From Homarus americanus (taxonomy: Eukaryota > Arthropoda > Malacostraca > Decapoda > Nephropidae), in assembly GCF_018991925.1 (NCBI RefSeq), contig NW_024736071.1, forward strand, positions 7,733,642 to 7,797,641: a DNA stretch of 64,000 nt. The letters run 5' to 3'. Shown piece by piece: positions 58,967 through 64,000 of the stretch. The translations under genes were made by a program, and so were the position numbers. Position 1 is the first letter of the stretch. Each line of letters opens with the position of its first letter. The notes under the pieces were generated by a model. That model had not been told where the DNA came from. It searched no databases and saw only the letters and a list, made by a program, of their open reading frames with translations.

Positions 58967-59816
58967 TTACCTTAACTGTCCCACTGTCAGGGACCTCCTA
59001 CCACAGGGAGAGTCACTAACGACTGTATGTCACCACCCATTTATTCATAATAATTTAGATTTACTTCTTGTATGCTACCCATGCTTTGGTGGGTGCTAAC
59101 TCCCTTTGTCCTTAAATCATATCAATATTGTCTCTACAGTATATCACAAGTGATGGCGTGTCCTGGGAGACAAGAGTACCAATGTATTAGTGTCTGACCG
59201 CATGGCTTTATGACTAACCTTGTCACCCCCTGGGGTGTAATAAACTAAGTAAATAATAAAAAATAAACCCAACATGACTAAAGAGATGCTAACAATCAGC
59301 AGATGCAGGTATAGGGGTGTCACATAATGTTGGGAAAGACCTCAGTAGCTCCATTTCATCCCCTGGGCATGCCAAGTAGCTATTACGCTCCTTCAGTTGA
59401 GGAGTTTGGGGATGAATGTTGCCTCCAAAGTGGCTGAGTCTGACTAAGACTCACCGTGAACTGTCAATCTAATTGGGGTGTTGCTGTGGTGATGTCACTT
59501 TTCGATTCTTATTTAAGAGTTACTGCATTTTTCTCACCACGTAACATCTGGCGGTGCTGGGGGGGGTGCAGGGGTACTTAATTATTGAAGCATAATTTTA
59601 AATATACCCAGGCTCACATATATGTATAAATACAGGCTTTATATCTACGATGGAATTATGTAAAGCATTTTAGAATCACACCTCTTTGAAATTCATTTTA
59701 AGTTCACGTACTGTATATGCAAAGAGCAACTGACGTCTAAAGGGAAGACCAGGACCCTGAAGGAAAGGTGGGGGAAAAGAGGGGATTTGATGGGGGAGGG
59801 GGGGATCAGGGCTGGA
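58967..59816. other. No recognisable gene
   Basis: Unique-looking sequence with a few poly-G tracts near 59,560 and 59,795. No exon or transposon pair was identified. Confidence 0.5.
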
Positions 59817-59970
59817 TTTACCAATAGGCCAAGTAGGCCATTGGCCTAGGGCCCACCGGTATCTGGGGGCCCACTGAAACTAATTTGTCGCGCAGCGTGC
59901 CAGCGTAAAAACTTGTTTCAAGTGTACACCGAGTATTTCATTATATAATATATTCACAACCATAAGGGCC
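59817..59970 (+). mobile_element. hAT-like terminus, interrupted
   Basis: Starts CAGGGCTGGATTTACCAATA, a hAT-type end. It is cut at GGCC by the LTR element that follows; a short remainder continues at 61,538-61,560. No matching opposite end was found in the window. Confidence 0.45.
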
Positions 59971-60460
59971 TGTAGTGGACGTCTCCCCTACAACTGCCTA
60001 TAACTGCTAGCCACAGCCACCACCTGCTACCGCCTTCCCTAGCAACCAACCAGATGTTACCGTATCTTAGCAACGAAACTAGTGACCGGCGACTTCTCGG
60101 GTTTTCCCAACATGACTCATAGCGGCTACTGGGTATATAAGCTCTGTCTCTCCATTGAGATTCATTCTGACCATTCTTCTTGAACAAGCAACACCTCCTC
60201 CTCCGCCGCTGCCTGGCTGCCTTCGCTTCTCCTCGCCTGCCTGGCGGTCCTCGCTCCCGCCAGCGAGCATGGCGACCCACCAGCTGTCCTTCTCTGAGCT
60301 TCCTCACCAACCAACTCTCATTCTGCCCATCTTCCTGAACAAGCAACACCTCCAGCACCAGACTGTCTATAATATAACTTATATATTATACAAGAAAACC
60401 ACATTAGAGTTTCCTTCCATCCTGAGTGCTAGACAACATTAATATCTCGATACCACTACA
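59971..60460 (+). repeat. Left LTR
   Basis: Matches the right LTR except for about two differences seen by eye (GGCTACTGGG versus GGCTGCTGGG, and ACCACTACA versus ACCCCTACA at the end). It carries a TATA box TATATAA at 60,134-60,140. Confidence 0.92.
60134..60140 (+). promoter_or_regulatory. LTR TATA box
   Basis: TATATAA in the left LTR, repeated at 61,207-61,213 in the right one. An RNA start about 30 bp downstream would fall in the GTCTCTCCATTGAGATTC region. Confidence 0.55.
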
Positions 60461-61043
60461 ATGGTGACTCCCGGAGATTAGCACTCACACAGGATGGAGG
60501 AGACACTGATCACCCTCCCAGTCTTCAAGCAGACACCGGCTCCTCTTCCTGCCCCACGCACCACATTCTGACGACCCCAGCACACCCGTCCTGCCTCAGA
60601 CGCCGACCCCGGCCCAGCAATAACCCCTGACTCGGCCTCTGTTCCTGAATCCGGACCCACACACACCCTCTTTTCTCCCTCAGGTACTTCCTGCTAATGT
60701 CCTGCACCCTGCTGCTGTCGTGGACCCAGCTGCTGTCACGAGCCCTAATCCGCTTCTGCTGACGCAGCCCCTGCTCCTGACCCAGGCCCACACACCCCAG
60801 CAGGCGCATCTGACGACCCTGTACCTGTCATGAGGGAAGCACAACATTCATCGCCTCCACACACCCTTTTTCTCCCTTCTCCCACAGATAGTGTGTATCT
60901 AGACATTTGTTTTTCAGCGATCGGCTCATCACGCCATCGCCGTTGTCTCACATGAGGCATGCACCGCCCGGTCTGCCTCACATGTGCTAAGCAACTCTAC
61001 AGACAACAAGTCTCCTACACCGCCTGGAAGGAAGGGGGAGTAT
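60461..61043 (+). other. Internal region of the miniature LTR element
   Basis: C-rich sequence with Pro/Ser-rich short frames. No reverse transcriptase, protease or zinc-knuckle motif. The minus-strand frames of 62-94 residues look non-coding. The same internal sequence appears inverted at 63,692-64,000 in the third copy. Confidence 0.7.
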
Positions 61044-61533
61044 TGTAGTGGACGTCTCCCCTACAACTGCCTATAACTGCTAGCCACAGCCACCACCTGC
61101 TACCGCCTTCCCTAGCAACCAACCAGATGTTACCGTATCTTAGCAACGAAACTAGTGACCGGCGACTTCTCGGGTTTTCCCAACATGACTCATAGCGGCT
61201 GCTGGGTATATAAGCTCTGTCTCTCCATTGAGATTCATTCTGACCATTCTTCTTGAACAAGCAACACCTCCTCCTCCGCCGCTGCCTGGCTGCCTTCGCT
61301 TCTCCTCGCCTGCCTGGCGGTCCTCGCTCCCGCCAGCGAGCATGGCGACCCACCAGCTGTCCTTCTCTGAGCTTCCTCACCAACCAACTCTCATTCTGCC
61401 CATCTTCCTGAACAAGCAACACCTCCAGCACCAGACTGTCTATAATATAACTTATATATTATACAAGAAAACCACATTAGAGTTTCCTTCCATCCTGAGT
61501 GCTAGACAACATTAATATCTCGATACCCCTACA
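61044..61533 (+). repeat. Right LTR
   Basis: 490 bp, nearly identical to the left LTR; the minus-strand frames of 134 and 138 residues in the two LTRs are shadows of this identity. Confidence 0.92.
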
Positions 61534-61746
61534 GGCCTTTGTGCAATAAGTATAGGCCCGCAGTGGTCTTCAACTGGTGGGCCATGGGGTGGTTCTCAGG
61601 TGGGCCACGGACTAGGCCCTATAGTAAAATGAAGAAATTAAGATAAGTTATAAAAAAAAATATATATACATTTTTTAAATATCCGTGTCCCACCATCGAT
61701 CTATCTGTCTATCTATTTATCTAGCTATCTATACATACATATATAC

Positions 61747-61747
<1 letters not shown>

Positions 61748-61777
<30 letters not shown>
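61748..61777 (+). repeat. (GA)n microsatellite
   Basis: About 30 bp of GA dinucleotides in the hAT leader. Confidence 0.95.
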
Positions 61778-61779
<2 letters not shown>

Positions 61780-62095
61780 AAGTTCAAGAAACCTTCAGTG
61801 CCTTGACGTGTGAAGGACAGGAACGTTTCATGTTCAGTACGTGTCTGGTTTACCGTTGGTTTGCTGACAGCTCGCTCAGCCAGTCAGTCTCTTCTCAGCC
61901 TCAGCTCAGTGATATTTTATATTGTGTATGCGGCACTCATTATTTACTAATGCTATTTTACATGTTGCATTAAATGGACTTCAGTGTTATATTACGTGTG
62001 TGCTTGTGTCTATTTTTTGTGATATTGGTATCTCTTATAGACTTACACTATTTTTTTGCTTACAGATTATTCTTGGGGATTCTCATGAGGTAAAT

Positions 62096-63208
62096 ATGTC
62101 GTCCCTGAAAAAATATCTGAGTGGCTCACAAAAGAGAAAGTTAAAAGCAGCCAAAGCTGCACAACTGCAATCGGTTCCAAAGCTGACAACATTTTTTAAA
62201 CCAAAAGGAGATTCAGAGCCAAGTACCAGTGATAGTAAACTCCCAGGGGATGACACAGTTGATGTTCACATTCATGATTCAGATGACGAAGCGAGGTCAG
62301 CTGAGTCACAGTCTCAGAGATTAAGTAAATCAGCACCTACAGCAATGGAAGTACCACCTGTGACTGAAGCTTCATCCAATTCATCTCAGTTGACTTATAA
62401 GAACATTCTGTGGAACAAGGTGTCAGTGTTGATTTGTGTGTATCAAGTGATCCAGCTGACTGGCTGACAATTGATGATAAACTGATTGAGAATTTACTAA
62501 ACCATCCTTTGATCTAAATAGTGAACAAGGTTACTTCTCAAGATCTGCAAGAAGTGAAAATGTGGGTGGAAAGGAAAGAGTTCGATATGTGCCCAAATCC
62601 TTGTTTACACGTCATATGGCAAATGATGAAAAAGTTAAAAGGGAATGGCTTGTGTATTCTCCAAAAACTGGAGATGTATTTTGTGTTCCATGCAAGCTAT
62701 TCAGCAAGCAAGTCTCATTGTTTACTAGTGGGTTTAGCGACTGGAAAAACTGCCAGCGTAGAGTTGCTGAACATGAAAGTAGCAAAGAGCATAAAATCTC
62801 AGTTACTACTTGGGGTGTGAGGGCAATTACAGCAAGGCGAATTGATTCCACTTTGGCTTTGCAAGTAGAATTGGAGAGAAAATACTGGAAAGGTGTTCTA
62901 TTGCGTATAGTTGAAACACTAAAATTTTTAACATCAAGAGGTCTTCCTCTCAGAGGTAGTGATGAAAGAATAGGCTCTAGCAACAATGGGAATTACCTTG
63001 GAGTTCTGGAACTCCTGGCAAAATTTGACCCTTTTCTTGCACAGCATCTGGAGAAGTATGGTGCTGTAGGTAGTGGAAAGACTTCATATCTCTCAAAAAC
63101 GATTTGTGAGGCCAATCTGATGGCTGAAGAAATTCACTCAATTATCATAAGTGAAGTGAAACAAGCCAAATATTATTCAGTTAGTGTAGATTCCACACCG
63201 TATAAGGG
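62096..63208 (+). pseudogene. hAT transposase, TTF-zinc-finger type (broken)
   Basis: The ATG at 62,096 opens MSSLKKYLSGSQKRKLKAAK with a basic N-terminus, then PKLTTFFKPKGDSEPSTSDS. A frameshift near 62,400 passes to SVDLCVSSDPADWLTIDDKL and a stop at 62,515. Another shift leads to the frame 62,562-63,208 with KREWLVYSPKTGDVFCVPCK LFS, then HESSKEH: a C-x-x-C ... H-x-x-x-x-x-H arrangement fitting a TTF-type zinc finger. Then GSSNNGNYLGVLELLAKFDP and SEVKQAKYYSVSVDSTP, the start of the catalytic domain. It resembles ZMYM1-like hAT proteins (from memory). The gene is cut by the LTR element exactly after VDSTP-coding sequence. Confidence 0.85.
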
Positions 63209-63691
63209 TGTAGGGGTATCGAGATATTAATGTGGTCTAGCACTCAGGATGGAAGGAAACTCTAATGTGGTTTTCTTGTATAATATATAAGTTATATGAT
63301 AGACAGTCTGGTGCTGGAGGTGCAGAATGAGAGTTGGTTGGTGAGGAAGCTCAGAAGGACAGCTGGTGGGTCGCCATGCTCGCTGGCGGGAGCGAGGGCC
63401 GCCAGGCAGGCGAGGAGAAGCGAGGGGCTGCCAGGCAGCGGCGGAGGAGGAGGTGTTGCTTGTTCAAGAAGAATGGTCAGAATGAATCTCAATGGAGAGA
63501 CAGAGCTTATATACACCCAGCAGCAGCCGCCAGTCCTCTATGAGTCATGTTGGGAAAACCCGAGAAGTAGCCGGTGACTAGTTCCGTTGCTAAGATACGG
63601 CGGGCATTGGAATGCGATACGCTTGGTTGCTAGGGAAGACGGTAGCAGGTGGTGTGCAGCTACGCAGTTTGTAGAGGAGACGTCCACTACA
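63209..63691 (-). repeat. LTR copy 3 (inverted)
   Basis: Reverse complement of the 490-bp LTR, starting TGTAGGGGTATCGAGATATT and ending ACGTCCACTACA. More diverged than the two at 59,971-61,533. It interrupts the hAT transposase. Confidence 0.9.
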
Positions 63692-64000
63692 ATACTCCCC
63701 CTCCCCTCCAGGCGGTGTAGGAGACTTGTTGTTTGTAGAGTTGCTTAGCACATGTGAGGAAGACCGGGCGGTGCATGCCTCATGTGAGACAACGGCGATG
63801 GCGTGATGAGCCGATCGCTGAAATACAACTGTCTAGATACACACTATCTGTGCGAGAAGGGAGAAAAAGGGTGTGTGGAGGCGATGGATGTTGTGCTTCC
63901 CTCACGACAGGTACAGGGTCGTCAGATGCGCCTGCTGGGGTGTGTGTGGGCCTGGATCAGGAGCAGGGGCTGGGTCAGCAGAAGCGGATTAGGGCTCGTG
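63692..64000 (-). mobile_element. Internal part of third LTR-element copy
   Basis: Inverted counterpart of 60,735-61,043, starting with the complement of the purine tract (ATACTCCCCCTCCCCTCCAG). Continues beyond the window, where a second LTR is expected. Confidence 0.85.

Larger units (their letters stand above)
59971..61533 (+). mobile_element. Miniature LTR retrotransposon (TRIM-like)
   Basis: Two 490-bp direct repeats starting TGTAGTGGAC and ending CTACA enclose 583 bp. The target duplication is GGCC (59,967-59,970 and 61,534-61,537). A purine-rich tract GGAAGGAAGGGGGAGTAT lies just before the right LTR, and TGGTGACTCCCGGAG just after the left one is the likely primer-binding site. The interior encodes no gag or pol, so it depends on another element's proteins. 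Confidence 0.9.
61561..64000 (+). mobile_element. hAT element (right part interrupted, end outside window)
   Basis: Starts CAGTGGTCTTCAACTGGTGG, a typical hAT end. A transposase gene follows from 62,096. At 63,208 it is interrupted by an LTR-element copy that runs off the window, so the right end is not seen. Confidence 0.75.

Noticed and set aside
59954..61431. Two nearly identical 134- and 138-residue minus-strand frames, as a duplicated gene
   Set aside because: They are antisense shadows of the two LTRs of one retrotransposon.

Overview
The window is eukaryotic nuclear DNA: AT-rich, full of microsatellites, almost free of host coding sequence, with one pair of exons showing canonical splice sites. 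It is packed with DNA transposons (many pogo/Tigger-type, several hAT, two piggyBac-like), a DIRS-like tyrosine-recombinase retrotransposon, non-LTR retrotransposon fragments, a small LTR element and a tRNA-headed SINE. This mix, with the abundant TACAGTA/TACTGTA words and the long Tigger nests, suggests an arthropod and most likely a decapod crustacean. The taxon is an inference; nothing in the window fixes it.

Layout. 1-3.0 kb: a piggyBac-like element in AT-rich DNA. 3.0-7.3 kb: a SINE with perfect target-site duplications (TSDs), a non-autonomous Tigger, and a CR1/L2-like LINE split by a MITE. 7.3-18.5 kb: mostly featureless AT-rich DNA with microsatellites, plus a decayed pogo-like region at 14.5-17.2 kb. 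18.6-23.5 kb: a Tigger with complete ends (carrying tandem repeats and a nested element), an adjoining MITE made of ~90-bp repeats, an A-tailed dispersed repeat and another short Tigger. 23.74-36.03 kb: one DIRS-like retrotransposon on the minus strand (inverted terminal repeats, internal complementary region, gag, RT, RNase H, tyrosine recombinase), invaded by a Tigger (itself carrying a hAT MITE), a hAT, a LINE and a 65-bp minisatellite. 37.2-45.4 kb: two adjacent Tiggers, the second holding two further Tiggers. 45.7-46.3 kb: a Tigger deletion derivative. 46.3-54.9 kb: the least repetitive stretch, with the last two coding exons of an unidentified plus-strand host gene (48.31-48.91 kb) and probably its 3' UTR. 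54.9-59.0 kb: two more Tigger elements, one holding a hAT MITE, an A-tailed repeat and a perfect 44-bp palindrome. 59.8-64.0 kb: a very young miniature LTR element with near-identical 490-bp LTRs, a hAT with a TTF-zinc-finger transposase, and a third LTR copy that interrupts that transposase.

No transposase or reverse transcriptase here is intact. The closest is the 548-residue minus-strand Tigger reading frame at 43,138-44,784, which is cut off upstream by one nonsense codon and has Asn at the second catalytic Asp position. The value of the window is its readable insertion history: many elements have unambiguous TSDs (TA for Tigger, 8 bp for hAT, TTAA for piggyBac, 4 bp for the LTR element), so nesting gives relative ages. 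All boundaries were read by eye and may be off by a few bases.
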